Shown piece after piece: positions 1 through 11,965 of a stretch of DNA of 64,000 bases (position 1 is the first letter of the stretch; each line of letters starts with the position of its first letter). Source of the stretch: Oikopleura dioica (Eukaryota > Chordata > Appendicularia > Copelata > Oikopleuridae); assembly GCA_907165135.1 (NCBI GenBank), contig OU015569.1, positions 248,001 through 312,000 of the forward strand, written 5' to 3'. The position numbers and the translations under genes are program-made. The notes under the pieces are model-generated. The model was not told where the DNA came from, did no database searches, and saw nothing but the letters and a program-made list of their open reading frames with translations.

Positions 1-32
1 AATTCACGAGTTAGATAGCATGGTTAGAGTAA

Positions 33-187
33 GCTGGGCTCGGCAACCTGTGTAGAAAGCCTGAGTCAGGGTCTGAAAATACTGAAATGAAAAGCCGCTA
101 ATACTACCATTACAATCTAGCAAAAATTCTGGCGAAGATCATTCAGAACCCTGACTCAGGTTTTCGAAACAGGCTGCCGAGCTCAGG
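33..187. repeat. Family A hairpin near the window start
   Basis: CTGGGCTCGGCAACCTGTGT, then CCTGAGTCAGGG; right arm CCCTGACTCAGG and CAGGCTGCCGAGCTCAG. In an intron of the unrecognised gene. Confidence 0.92.
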
Positions 188-198
188 GTTTGATTTAC

Positions 199-1827
199 TT
201 GAGGTGGGCTTTTAGCAAAAGCAGTGCGACTTCTTTTTCCGTCCTTTTTCGCTGCCTCTTCTTCTTTTCTCCTTCCCCTTGGTAAAGAACTGCTACAGAT
301 GCTGGCTCCTAATTCGCCAGGAAAAGCAGCTGCTTTGGCCGTGATTGCGCTCAGATCGAGGAATTCGACGGTGCTCCTCTTCTCGGCTAGTAACGATCTC
401 TTGCGCGACTGAGAATTTGGAAAAGTGAAAAACGAATGAGTAGTTTTGGGCGGCGATTATACCTTGGGCGAGAACTGACGACAGAGCTTATCATTTTCAG
501 CTGAAAGCGCTTGTATAAACTCCATGATGGCATAACTCAAATTTTCGGGAAGCCGCTGGAATTCGCTCGCCAGTCGCTTTTGCCGCGCGTCCTTTTGGAC
601 AGTGCGTTCCAAAACTCGACCAGCCGGGTCCAACTTCTCAGCCACGGAAGACACAGTTCCGCGTCCCGTTCGTGGAGAAACAAACAGCTACTGTAGCTAT
701 CGACTTTCTCTGCCATCGTGCAAATCGGACAAAGGCTAAAATTCGACGATGAAAACTTTTTTTCAAGAAAGCTTTTCCCGGATTGACGGAAAGTCAACTT
801 TTGGGTAAAAACCGTGTTTTTAGCGAATTGACGGAAAATCGGTTTTTCGGGAAAAACATTATTTTTTACCGTTTTGGCGCGAGACACTCGGCAGATGGAA
901 GGATTTCCTTTTCTTCCAAATTTTCCAAAATCTGAGCAGTTTTTCGAGCTTCCACAAAACAGTGCGGGTGCTAAAAAAACTCAATTAAGATCTGATGTTT
1001 TCCACTTTTTGTTCAATACGTTTTGAGCTGCTCGATGAAGGGTTTAAAAAAGGAGAAAACGCTTTTTCTCTCTTTTTGTTGATTTCGCTTTTTGATGAGT
1101 TTTGGAAGCGGCAATTTTGGGCGGGAAAATCGAGAAACTCGCGGTACTCAAGTCGGATTCGCGCGAAAAGGCGGCGAAATGGAAGCTTCGGATTCGGACT
1201 TTTGGACGAGTCGAAAACTGTCTTTCACGGTTATTTAATTATTTTAGATTTCAGCGTTTTGTTTACAGAAAAAACCACCGCCTTGAGGTCGGCTTGAAAC
1301 GACTCAAAGATTACTCTGTTTTGGAAGAATAATTGCTCGTACGCTTTTTTAGTTTTTCAAGCAGCTAATTTTCAATAACTAAACTCTTTCTTAAATTGTC
1401 GATTCAATTAAATTAAAAAATAAATTTACTAATTAAATTTTAATAAAATAATAATAATAAATTAAATATTAAAAAAATAATATTATAAAAAAATGATAAT
1501 AATTTTAAATAATAATTTTTTAATAGGAAATTTTAAATAATTTAATCAATTTTTTAAAAAAAATTTTAAAAACTTCTCCTGTCGCAAAAAATTTATCCAT
1601 ATCAGCGTCAAATTGAAGAAGAAGCGATTTAATCGAGAGCTTGAGTCCCTGAACAGCATTTTGAATGGAGAGGCGCTGCTGCTCGAATTTGTCGAAAATC
1701 ACTTCGCTGATTTCAGCCACGAGCTGGTCCACTTCCGCCTGGGAACAGCAGATTTCCCCGGAACAGCTGAATTCGAGAAATAAATCAGTTAAATATTGTT
1801 TTTACCTGAGTTCGAAGTGCCGCGCTG
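199..1827 (-). CDS. Unrecognised multi-exon protein, partial
   Basis: I do not recognise this protein. Four exons on the minus strand chain with consistent phases: 1827-1806 (a 22-nt microexon), 1766-1574, 687-463 and 408-199. The 225-nt and 210-nt exons are whole-codon and flanked by GT-AG introns. The second exon encodes a helical stretch around DQLVAEISEVIFDKFEQQ; the third has RLPENLSYAIMEFIQALSAE; the fourth is basic (RSRTAFAKS, RGRRKEEEAAKK). Coiled-coil character and a basic tail suggest a nuclear or cytoskeletal protein, but this is only inference. The last exon ends at a donor (CAA/GTAAAT) whose intron holds a hairpin repeat, so the gene probably continues below position 1. The start was not found. 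The 886-nt gap between exons two and three is AT-rich and could hide another exon. Confidence 0.5.
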
Positions 1828-2096
1828 CTGAAAAAATTATTTGACTTTTTAAAAATCAAAGTTGTTGAAGTTCATTTCGGAATTTTTATTTTTAAAGATT
1901 AAGTTACTTCAAGATTCTAGTTTGACTTTATTTTTTAGTTTCCTGTCGATAGTTTCTTATAGAAAAATTGGATTTTTAAATCATGGATGAGTTCAATTCA
2001 AAGATAAAAAGTTGTGAATTTTTCTAGAATCAAGATTCTAGATAATAATTTCTAGAACAATAAAATTTCATTTTTATAAAGGGGTTGAAAATTTGA

Positions 2097-2235
2097 CCAT
2101 TTTATTGGTTAATAGGTGGACTAAGACCCTTTTACCAAATAATTGGTAAATACGCGCGAATAGGTTAATTTTTTAAAAATTTTAACCTCTTCGAATCAAT
2201 CTACCAATTTTTTGGAAAAAGTGATTTTTTGTTGT
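2097..2235. repeat. Permuted dispersed repeat, copy 1 (order B-A)
   Basis: GACCATTTTATTGGTTA, then AATTGGTAAATACGCGCGAA and TAGGTTAA, then TTTTAACCTCTTCGA and ACCAATTTTTTGGAAAAAGT. Copy 2 has the halves in the opposite order. Confidence 0.85.
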
Positions 2236-3756
2236 AAAATTTTCTAGAATCAAGATTCTAGAATCTAAAACAATAAAATTTCATTTTTATAGATTGTTTG
2301 AAAATTTCCTTCAATTTTTTTCATTCTCAGAGTAAAATAGATTCAGTTTTATTGAATTATTAAAGTCAAAATAAGAAAAATAGCTATAAAATTACAGAAA
2401 GTGATAATTCGGCAAAATCTGAATTTTGGATTCTAGTTTTTGCTCATCTTTATTTCCTAAATTATTAAAATTATCTTCAATTTGTTAATTTTTTGTAAAG
2501 TTTAAAAACGAGGCGTGATTTCGGCCAGGATTATCGCTAAGCCCCAATTTGAAACTTCTTTCCTCAAAAAGTAGAAAAGCGGCCCATTTCCTGACGCCGG
2601 AATCGGCTGCTTCCTACTCTGATGCTGCTCTCATTTTCTTGCCTGGTCTCTTTTCTAGAGCCAGGAACACGGGCTCAAAGTTGGCGCACCCTTCTGTTTT
2701 TGCTTCGCATTTTTCGCGGCGCTAGAATTTTATTTTTTAACGATCAAAATTGAACGATTTAAAAAACGGGTGCTTTGGGTTAAACTTGGGATTAGACACG
2801 CGCCGCAATGTGATTACTGATTAGCACGCGTATTTACGCCAATACACTGTTTTCCCTTTTTACCTGAAAGGCCCAAAAAGTGCCAATAAGCAAAAAGAAG
2901 AGCGAACGAAGAATCTCATGCTTCTTATCACCTCCGCGCGCTCTCTTTCTCTCGAGGAAAAATATAAAATGCGCGCTGAAAAAAGTACCTCGGGATCTCA
3001 GATCTGTCAAAGCCGCCTTCAATCATTTTTTGTCAGTTCCGAGCATTTCATTACCCTTTCCAATCTGTCCAATTCCTTCCCGTAATAAAATCGACAAACT
3101 ACTACTTTTTTTATTTATGAATTTAAAAATAATTATTATTTTTTTAATCTAATTAATTCAAAAAATATTTTAATTTTTGAATTATTAAAAATTATTACAA
3201 ATATATGATTTAAATTAATTAAATTCAAAATAAATTTTAAATAATTAATAGAAAATATTAATTATATTTAAAAACATATTCTAAATATTAATTATTAATT
3301 AAAAAATTTTTAAAATGATTTATTTTCGCGGCTTTGTTCTCGAAATTGCTCTAGAAAAATTGTTAGTAGCTTTTAGTTATTAAAAAATTTGTTCTAGAGA
3401 TTTTTGAATCTTCCGTTTCCTCCTTGATTTCAGTAAAATTTTCCGTTTCGACAACGATTTCTCAGAAGAAAATCAAAAACTTGAAGTCAAACCAAGTTTC
3501 CGAAGCGAAAATAGAATCAGTTCTCTCAACCCTTTCTTTTATGCAATTGGATGCGTTTTCTAGTTTGTTTGAACTTGTATTTGTAAATCAGGGTCAGTCG
3601 AGGTGAATCGCTTTTTACAGAAATTGAATATTTAGTTCTTTTGGACGCTGCGGCTTCTTTTTCTTTTATTTGGCAAGTTGTTCTTCTTTAGGCGACAACG
3701 GTGTCTTTTCTAATAAAAAGCCAGCTGGTTACTATTTTTTGATGAGAATTCGCAAT

Positions 3757-3910
3757 TTTAAAATTTTAACCTCTTCGAGTCATTTTACCAATTTTTTGGA
3801 AAAAGTGATTTTTATTGGTCGATTCCAATCTTCGACCATTTTATTGGTTATAAGATGGGTTAAGAAAGCCCTTTTGCAAAATAATTGGTAAATACGCGCG
3901 AATAGGTTAA
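3757..3910. repeat. Permuted dispersed repeat, copy 2 (order A-B)
   Basis: TTTTAACCTCTTCGAGTCA and ACCAATTTTTTGGAAAAAGT come first, followed by GACCATTTTATTGGTTA and AATTGGTAAATACGCGCGAA. Confidence 0.85.
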
Positions 3911-4062
3911 ATTTAACAGTCATTTGTTACATGGCATAAAAATGACAACAGGAATCTTACTGCGTTGAAATTTGTGAGCTGCTAATCGGAGTAGGAATAA
4001 TCCGACTCAGAGTCAAAGCCCCTAAACGAGCGCGTTAATTTAGCAGTGCTACTTTACCATCG

Positions 4063-7000
4063 TCAGCTAGGCGACGGTTTGATGAAGTGAGGGTTAAATG
4101 GAGGTGGGTTATGGTAAGAGTGCGTTCGCCTGCCGCCGTACTCGTTATAGAACTGGCCGGAGCGGTTCATTCCCAGCGCCACTTCGTCGAAATACTCTTC
4201 TTGCTTCATTCGCCGGAACCACTTGTGCAGTTTCGCGCCGAAAATCATCGAAGGGATCAAAAATACTGAAACATAAAATCACAATCGAAAAAATTCATCG
4301 AAGTTACAGTGGGTAATCCTTAAATCGGCCCACTGGATTTTCAGCCAATAAGATAGCGGCATTCCTTTTGAGCCAATCAGAGCACAGAGTAGAGAAATGG
4401 GCTCGGCAACCTGAGTAAAAACCCTGAGTCAGGCTCTGGAAGAGCTAAAATGAAAAGAGTCTGACTCAGGTTCCCGAGTCCAGTTCTCTATTCTGTGCTC
4501 TGATTGGCCAAAAAAGGAATGCCGCTATCTGATTGGCTGAAAATCGTGTGCACCGATTTTAGGATTGTCCACTGTAATTCTCGCTCAAAAACGAAGGCTC
4601 ACCTGTCGCCCAAGCCAAAGAAAACCAAAAAGCATTTAACGAGTCGACAAAGTAGGAGCAGGCAATGTTCATGACATTTGTATAAATTCCGTAAATCGGT
4701 TGACACGCTCCGACGTTTTCCTCCACTTGGACTTTGAGCCAGGACGAGAAGGTTTGAATTCGGCCGGCGATGTCACTCGAGTATCTTCTCGCGATTTGAT
4801 TCAAGCTGAAACAGAGATGAATTTTAAAAATGGGTTTTTCGAAAAGTCACCTTTCGGGCGTGACTGTAATGAGAGTTTCGTTAACAATGCGGGCTTCTTC
4901 GATTAAAGCATCGAGCGAAGAGTCGACAGTTTCCGCCGTGTCCTTCAAATTGTCCAAATCGTTTTCCAGATCGGCGAGGGCACTTTCCAGCGGCTCGATT
5001 TGCGTTTGATACAGATTCAGAACATCGTAGCTGAACAAAAACAATAGAAAAAGACTGGGCGCCCTGGTTATGTCGCCAAATGTCGCTGAATGTCGCTGAA
5101 TGTCGCCGAAATGTCTTGACATTCAGCGACATTCAGGGACATTTGGCGACATTCAGCGACATTCGGCGACGTCACCAGTGTCGCCAAAGAAGAACAGGTC
5201 GAAATTTTTTCCCGAAACGAAACTCGCTTTGGCTAATAATATTCACCTGTGTTTTTGCAATTTAGCAACAGTAGTCGCTTTTTCGATATTTGTCATGGGC
5301 GAGGGGTTGTTTTCGATGTCGACAGATGTTTCATTCAGCATCCCAGCAAAGCTCTCAAGATCGATCGATGTGAGACCCTTATTTACTTCTTTCAAGTAAG
5401 TTGCGTAGTCGATATGTCTCCAGGAACCATCTAAGAATGAGTGATCACGAGTTGAAATCAAGGAAGAGAGACTCACTCTTCAACACTTCAATATTCGCTA
5501 TATCATCTTCGCTGAGAAATCCGTCGAGAGTTCCATTCAGCACAGCTCCTATTTGATCGAATTGCTCGTCCACTAGTTGGTTGTACTTTGTCAAGTTGAA
5601 GAGCTCGTCCAAGTCGAACATCTGGTCCAGCTCGAGCAATTTGTACAAACCCGTGTTGTTTTTACACATCCTGAAATTTGGGCCATTTAAGAGGGTTTTC
5701 AAGACCTGCACAGATACATACAATAAGGATGAGGACAAATCTAATGACGATATTGACGAGTTGCTGCTTATGCTGATATTCAAACTTGCGAGCTGTGAGA
5801 TGAACTAAGTTTTTTTAGTAAAAAATGAATGTGAAAAAAAGGAGATCTTCCCCCTTAAATTTTGATATAACGTAGCCCTGTATTCTTTGAGTGTTGGAAA
5901 TGACGACGTGACGTCGCAAATGAGTCATCTTTACGTTGTCACGTCGTCATTTTAAACACTTAAAGAATACAGGGGTACGTTTTATCAAAAGTTAAGGGGG
6001 TAAATGTGGCAAAATTTAACGACTCTGGTCGTGGGGACTCTGGTACGACAATTTTTGTTAAAAAAATGATGGAAAACAACAAGGAAGACGTGTTTTTTTC
6101 CTTACGAAAAATATTCAGTCGGCGACATGAACCCATTCTCGGTGGAATTTTCGAAAGTAAAATTGACTGGGCGGACAAGATCGAGGGGATAGTTGTATCC
6201 CATCGAGGCACCCAGGTCGTGCAAAAACTAGCCATAAATAAAACTAATCAAAGAAAGGATAGTTTACCTCCAGGCCGGTGAAATTGCCCTGAGAGTCCTC
6301 CTGCATCGTCTGGCAAAAGTACTTTTCTCCGTGGCCGCCTACAGTGAAGGCGATAATTGAGAGCATCATCAGAAGCCAGCCGAAAATGAAGCTGAAGCTG
6401 ACCGACATCATCAAGAAAATGCCGCCCAGATTCGACGCTGAAGATCTGTTTGTCGGCGTTGCCTCGCGTTTGTAGCCGCAAAAGCCGAGCATAATTCCCA
6501 GCGAGTTTGCGCCGACAACAAGCGCTACCATGCTGCCTATCGTCAAGCCGATAATGTTTCTGTACTTTTCCGCCTCTGGAATTTCGTTGGCAATGTCTTG
6601 CACCGTCTGCCGGTGCTCTTGCAGGTCGATTGTGTTGTTGACGTCGAGGTAGTCGTCTACTTGGTCAATCACGCGCTGGACGTCCTGGTCGACGCTTTCG
6701 AAGATGCCGCCAGGGCCGATGATGTCGTTGATCATGGAACTCGTGTAGCGGTCGATTGTGTTTGGAATGTCGTTGATTGCGTTTTCGCCGAGAATGATGA
6801 CATTTGTGAGGTTGTATCGCGCGAGAGCATCTTGCAGCTCTTTTATTTCCAACGACATATCGTCAAGCTAGAATTATTTTTAAATCAATGAGGAGAATCG
6901 GGGAGAGCTTGAAGCTAGAATTTTCATATTGCAAATGAATCATCTTTTTTTCACCAAAAGAAGAAGCGCACCATCTTATCTCTCTATATCGTTTTTCTCA

Positions 7001-8950
7001 AACACCAGAAAATCGATCTCACCGAGCATAAAACTCACTGTCTCAATGAAGGGGTAGTAGATGTACTTGAAAAAGTCGGCGACTTGTCGCAGCTCTGGGT
7101 AAATACTCGTCCAGAAACTTACCGACTGAAAGTCGCCGCCGAGCTGCAATTTGGCGGTGAATCCCTTGAGCATGCTGCACGCCGCGTTCTTGTCGCAATT
7201 GTCGAATGCCAGATCCGCTTCGATGCTGGTCTTGATTGTTTCCAGCGTCCCTTCGAAAGTCTTGACGCCGTTCGAAATCCTCGCCAAGTTTTGATCCACA
7301 GAAGAGAGCGTGCTCGTCACTCCGTCGAGGACGATCTGAAACTCGCCGAGTTCGCCGAATAAAGGGTTAAAACTCGCTCGCAGCTCCGTTTGAATCGGAT
7401 CGCCGAGGACGCTGCCGATGTTTTCCAGTTGAAGAGTCGTCAAGTTTTCGACGAATTTGTAGTTGTTGTAAATGTCGTCCATTTGCGTCTTTATTGAACC
7501 TTTTTCGAGATCAAAATCAGAATGTCACTGTTACTTTATTAATGATTTCCGATCTCTTTTCCTGTATATCCATAAATGTGATCAATATTCGCAAGAACAG
7601 CCGGTCCAGCTTCTTGAAGAACAGTTCCGATCCAATCATTCGTCAAAAAGATGAACACCATTGGAATAATGAGGATGGAATTGGTCAGCATCAGCGCGAG
7701 GAAATGAAATATTCGCCAGCCCGATTTGGCATCCTTGATGTCCTGGTATCTTCTTCCGCCGCAGTTGTTGCACAATCGACAGGAGCAGAAAATCAAACCG
7801 ACGATGGGCATAGAAATGACGAAAAGGAGACCGAAGGCGAGGCAGATCAGGTAGCCTGTTTCGAACTTGGCCACCTAAGAGAAATGAGTATTTTTCTACA
7901 ATTGATTTTTGAAGACATAGACGAGAAAAAATGACAATTTTTGTAAAAAAAGAGACATTTTTACGAGTAAAAGAGACGATTTTTAACCTTGAAGGCAAGA
8001 AAGAGTTTGGCAGGAAGTGTAGTATTGAATTGGTGCTCCTGATTCAAGTTAGTAAGGGAAGGTTTTTCAAGAAGATTTTGAGAAAGCGTACCTTTTGCCA
8101 GTTGTTAGAAACGTAGTCCAAATGATCGTCGACTTGGAGAGTAAGTAGCTCGAATAAGAAGTCTTCGATCGTTTCGAATGGCTGCCAAACCGCGTCGATA
8201 AAGGCGGTGTTCAACATGAACAGATGCCGCAAGGAGCGGGTATCGGGAAGCTGCAGCTCAACAGAAACATTGTAGGTGGCTAGATTGTCCAGCGTGTACG
8301 TTTCATTGCCGATGATTAGCTCGTAGCTGATGTTTTGCTGAAAATTTTGATTGGAAACGAATAGATAAGGGTGTGAACTATTCCTTGGTAAAAATAAAAT
8401 AAGGGTGTCAAAGCGTTAACTTAAGGAGAAAGGTCTCAATATATATGCTTGCGAATAATGATTTCGGTCGAAAAAGTAGATTTTTCTTCAAGATTTAAGA
8501 AAGGGATACCCTTTTTTCTTAATTAAGGGTGTGAACTATCCCTTGGTAAAAATGAAATATGGGTGTCAACGCGTTAATTAAAGGAGAAAAAGTCATAATT
8601 AAAAGCTTGCGAATGATGATTTAAGTCCAAAAATGGACTTTAAGAAAGGGATACCCTTATTTTCTTAATTTTATGGAAAGATGAAGCTCAAATCTATGAT
8701 CTTACTATTGAAATTTTGATCTGATACTTACAGGTAGAGTATTCTCTGCTGGATCATTGGACTCTTCTTCGGCATAGATCGAGAAGTCGTCATATTGTGC
8801 GTATAAGAAGAACTGAGCGAATCCACTGAGCAAGGAACTTGCGAATAGAAGGCGGGGAACATCGGTTAGACCATTCTGTGTGGCATTTAGTCTCTTAAAA
8901 AATTTTGTTGTTTGGGCATGCGTTGTGAGGGAAAGCTTGGTGAAGAAAAG
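4063..8950 (-). CDS. Prominin-family pentaspan membrane protein
   Basis: Prominins are cholesterol-binding glycoproteins with five membrane spans and two large extracellular loops, found on plasma-membrane protrusions. Exons in order: about 8950-8732, 8337-8092, 7874-7562, 7499-7039, 6867-6268, 6227-6106, about 5813-5476, 5430-5247, 5030-4851, 4805-4603, 4265-4063. The family signature is the span GLLFVISMPIVGLIFC followed by a Cys cluster (CSCRLCNNCGG), a second span NSILIIPMVFIFL, a third (IGLTIGSMVALVVGANS), a fourth (SFSFIFGWLLMMLSIIAF), and a last one with YFVDSLNAFWFSLAWAT just before the cytoplasmic tail. Extracellular loops are helical with several N-x-S/T sites. The 7874-7562/7499-7039 junction keeps phase only as a GA-AG intron. 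The phase between the 6227-6106 exon and the next is not resolved, and the true start codon is not seen: the first exon may lack its 5' part. Confidence 0.88.
4327..4556. repeat. Nested palindrome in prominin intron with family A core
   Basis: A family A hairpin core (4397-4488) lies at the centre of a longer inverted repeat. The outer arms contain ATAGCGGCATTCCTTTT and CCAATCAGAGCACAG on the left and their reverse complements on the right. It lies in the last intron of prominin (4266-4602). Confidence 0.9.
5067..5180. repeat. TGTCGC-type short repeats arranged as a palindrome
   Basis: Units of about 10 nt (TGTCGCTGAA and variants) run in one direction to about 5113 and then in the opposite direction to 5180, giving a hairpin inside a prominin intron (5031-5246). 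Confidence 0.9.
5848..6003. repeat. Hairpin element in prominin intron
   Basis: Terminal arms CCCCTTAAATTTTGATATAA and a right-hand inverse ending AAAGTTAAGGGGG, with CTGTATTCTTT/AAAGAATACAG further in and GACGTGACGTC near the centre. A MITE-like imperfect palindrome of about 155 bp. Confidence 0.85.
8366..8675. repeat. Two tandem copies of a ~155-bp unit in prominin intron
   Basis: Copy one (8366-8521) and copy two (8522-8675) share AAGGGTGTGAACTATCCCTT-type starts, then GGTAAAAAT, GGGTGTCAACGCGTTAA, AGCTTGCGAATGATGATTT and AAGAAAGGGATACCCTT in the same order. Confidence 0.85.
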
Positions 8951-9466
8951 GCGGCGGTGTTGAGGGGTCACAGCAGGGCGGCCACTGTTCTTACTGGCGT
9001 AAGTCAGCGATTAGCGGACACGAGTTAGGCACACAACCACCTGGGCACGTGACTGCTTCCCTTTCCGAAAGGATGAAAGAGTAGCTCGCTCTAGGGGCAA
9101 CTAATCGCTGCCGGCGGATTAATCGATCGAAAACAACAACGAAAATCTACCTACTTCCGATTTTTCGCCATGTGTTCTAAGCCGATAAAGGCCAGCTGCT
9201 CTTCTAGGTGACTTTTTCTTCTAGCTCTCTCCCTTCATTGCTCTGGAAAAAGGGGGAGCATCTCTCTTCCTCGCATCTGAAAGGGAAAAACGAGACCTCG
9301 CCGCCGGCGGATTACTCAGATCAGTAACAGTCCGTTCCACCTGACTGAGAGCGTACTACTCGATTGAGAATCTGGACCAGAACAAAATAGAATTCGCCAA
9401 TTCTCAAATTAACGCGCTTTTACTATTTAATCTACTGCTTTCAAGGAGCACTTAACTTCACCAAGT

Positions 9467-9745
9467 GCTCGGCAACCTGAGTAGAAAACCTGAGTCAGGG
9501 TTCTAAAGAGTAAAATGAAAAGCCGCGTAGCGGCTTTTAAACACGAGGCCGCAAAGCGGCTTCGCCAAACTTACCAACTCAATGAATATTTTTATGTAGC
9601 GAAGCCGCAAAGCGTTTAAAAAAGCCGCTACTTAAAAATATTCATTGAGTTGGTAGTTTGGCGAAGCCGCTTTGCGGCTTCGTATTTAAAAGCCGCTACG
9701 CGGCTTTTCATTTTACTCTTTAGAACCCTGACTCAGGTTGCCTCG
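9467..9745. repeat. Family A hairpin, long form
   Basis: Outer arms TGCTCGGCAACCTGAGTAG and CCTGAGTCAGG, inverted at the right end. Inside are GAAAAGCCGCGTAGCGGC and GCCGCAAAGCGGCTTCG blocks, again inverted across the centre, and AATATTTTTA arms. Total about 280 bp. Confidence 0.92.
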
Positions 9746-10164
9746 AGCAGACTTTTGAGTCAAAAAGCGGAAGTCAGGATTTTGCTAGAATACTTACCGA
9801 GACTTGAAAATTTAGGCTTCAAAATTCACTCGGAAGTGCTAATCTCTCTTAAAAGGCTCCACTTGATCAAATAGTTTGAAGAGGACACTTTCTTTCTTTT
9901 TTCGTCTGAAAGGAAGAAAAATCTCGGGAATAAAACGGAGCAAGAATGAAAAGGAGGGGAACAGACTCCTGCCCTTTGGGGAGACAGGCTTTCGAGTTCC
10001 CGGTCGAGCGGCCAAGCTCAATAAAACTCAAAAGTCACCTGCTTCAAAAAGTGATGCTAGAAATCCTTGAATACTGCGCATTCAGATTTTTATACAAATA
10101 GATTGCTCCGTCGACAGAATCTTGTCCCTTTCTACTGATGCTGGAGACAACGAAGACTGAAGCC

Positions 10165-10207
10165 TGTGAAGAAACCTGAGTCAGGTTTTTCACACAGGTT
10201 GCGGAGC
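10165..10207. repeat. Minimal family A hairpin
   Basis: GCCTGTGAAGAAACCTGAGT followed by CAGGTTTTTCACACAGGTTG: only one TGAGTCA word and almost no loop, so the shortest copy in the window. Confidence 0.75.
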
Positions 10208-11069
10208 CTAGACTGAGGCTTAGTACTGTAACTGATTGATAGTAAATGCAATAAATGGCATTATTTGAAGATCGCGGTAAAATTCGGACGAATCGGACGG
10301 AGAACTGAAACTGATAATCGGAGTTTATTTTTGGGCTTCTCAAATATTAGGATAGCGCGCTGCCTCTCTTATGATGACCTCGATTTTGGGCGATTTAAAC
10401 GAACTCAGATCTGCAAAAAGCACCAAAAATGAAATGAAACAAAATAAAGAATAGCTGCTGTTACGTTGGGTGCAACTGTTTCAAGAAATCCTCGAGAAAT
10501 AAATATTTGATAAAATGGAATCAAGAGTAACATGTTTTTCCTGGCATTTCGTCCTACGTCGATGAACAATTTTACTGAAAAAATAACGATAAGCATTTCT
10601 GATAATAAAAAATATATCGATTTTGTAAATCATTTCCGAGTTGTTCTCTCGCAGGTCAGAACTAAAGACAGATTTCGCAGCGATAAGATTGATTCAAAGC
10701 AAAGATAAAATTTGCTGCTCACCCGCCGAGAGAGCGAAAGCGCCCTCTTTCGGTCGAAATCCGCATAAAATCACGGAATTTCGGCTTTAGAATCAATAAG
10801 CATAAATGATTTCAAAAAGATACAGAAGGTATCCATCGAGAAATTTCCCGACTAAACTGTGAAAACAAAAATCAAAAACTTTTTGATAAAATGAAGCACC
10901 TTCCTCTTCTTCGCTTGTTCAACTTCTTCGCTTCATCAACTTCAATGTTTTGAAAAAAGATAATAAATTCAAAAACCATATATTTTTTCTTCAATTCTTC
11001 AAAGTTTAATCAAAATCTAAAACTAAGTAGTAGTTTTTCTTAATTTCATTTTCCACGATGCATCTTGTG

Positions 11070-11965
11070 AAGTAAACCTGAGTCAGGGTTTAAAAGATCA
11101 TAAATAGGGTCGACGACCAAAAAATAAACCCCTAAAACCCCTTCAGGTAACTGCCTAAATTTTTGGAACTATATGTATTTCGACCAACCTTAAAAATTTG
11201 TAATTGAAAATTTTTGGTATGATCACGTGATCACGTGATACGGACCCTCGAAAAGCTTGAAAAGCTTGCCAACCTCGATCCCCTGACCGCATGTGATCAT
11301 AATGTAGCTAACATGAAAAAGCATAAAAAGTTCTTCCTATAGAATCCAAAACATTTTTGGTGGCAAGATCTCATGAATCGCGAGAGGGAATTGAAGCGTC
11401 CAAAATGGCCCTTTTTGCAACGTATTTTGGCCTAAGTAACCCGTGAAACCTGGATTTTTACCTCAATTTTAGCTAGTTTTGAGTCCTTATATAGCTTCTA
11501 CTGTCTCCTGTAAAGACGGCACCAAGAATTTTTTTGGCTAAACCACTAGAACAAACCAAGACCTTTCTTTTTGGCCTAACGAGAAGATGATCCCATAAGG
11601 GGATCAAGCTCGGCAAGCTTTTCTAGCTTTTCGAGGGTCTGTAACCCGTGATCACGTGGTCAGACCAAAAAAATTTCAATAACAATTTTTTAGTTAGGCC
11701 TAAATACATATTGTCCCAAATTTTCAAGGCTTTACCACAAAGGGTTCTTGGGGTTGAATTTTTGCTCGTCGGCCCTAATCATAAATGAAAAGCCGCGTAG
11801 CGGCTTTTAAAAACGAAGCCGCAAAGCGGCTTCGCCAGAATTTAAAATTTGATTGAAAAATAAACTTTGCGAAGCCGCTTTGCGGCTTCGTTTAAAAAAG
11901 GCGCTACGTGGCTTTTCGTTTAAAATTATTTTGACCCTGACTAAGGTTTTCGAGCCGGGCGAAAA
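11070..11965. repeat. Family A long form split by a second hairpin element
   Basis: A left arm (CCTGAGTCAGGG, 11080-11093) is separated from the GAAAAGCCGCG and GCCGCAAAGCGGC blocks at 11787-11925 by a ~690-bp inverted-repeat element. The inner element is flanked by ATCATAAAT on both sides. Confidence 0.85.
11090..11789. mobile_element. ~690-bp TIR element with 9-bp target duplication
   Basis: The ends are inverted (AGGGTCGACGACCAAAAA and TTTTTGCTCGTCGGCCCT), and internal arms repeat TGATCACGTGATCACG and CGAAAAGCTTG in inverse order. Direct repeats ATCATAAAT flank both ends. No coding capacity is visible, so this is a non-autonomous DNA transposon. A 9-bp duplication with long inverted repeats is typical of Mutator-like elements; family assignment is inference. 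Confidence 0.8.

Larger units (their letters stand above)
1828..4062. other. Gene-poor AT-rich spacer
   Basis: No ORF here shows protein-like composition. The stretch holds AT-rich DNA (1370-1560, 3110-3400) and two copies of a permuted repeat (2097-2235, 3757-3910). It separates the 3' end of prominin from the unrecognised gene below 1.8 kb. Confidence 0.6.

Noticed and set aside
9650..9874. 74-codon ORF at the right end of a hairpin
   Set aside because: Mostly made of family A arm sequence; the same peptide recurs at 49.5 kb inside another copy.
10044..10343. 99-codon minus-strand ORF
   Set aside because: Overlaps a minimal family A hairpin and shows no protein-like features.
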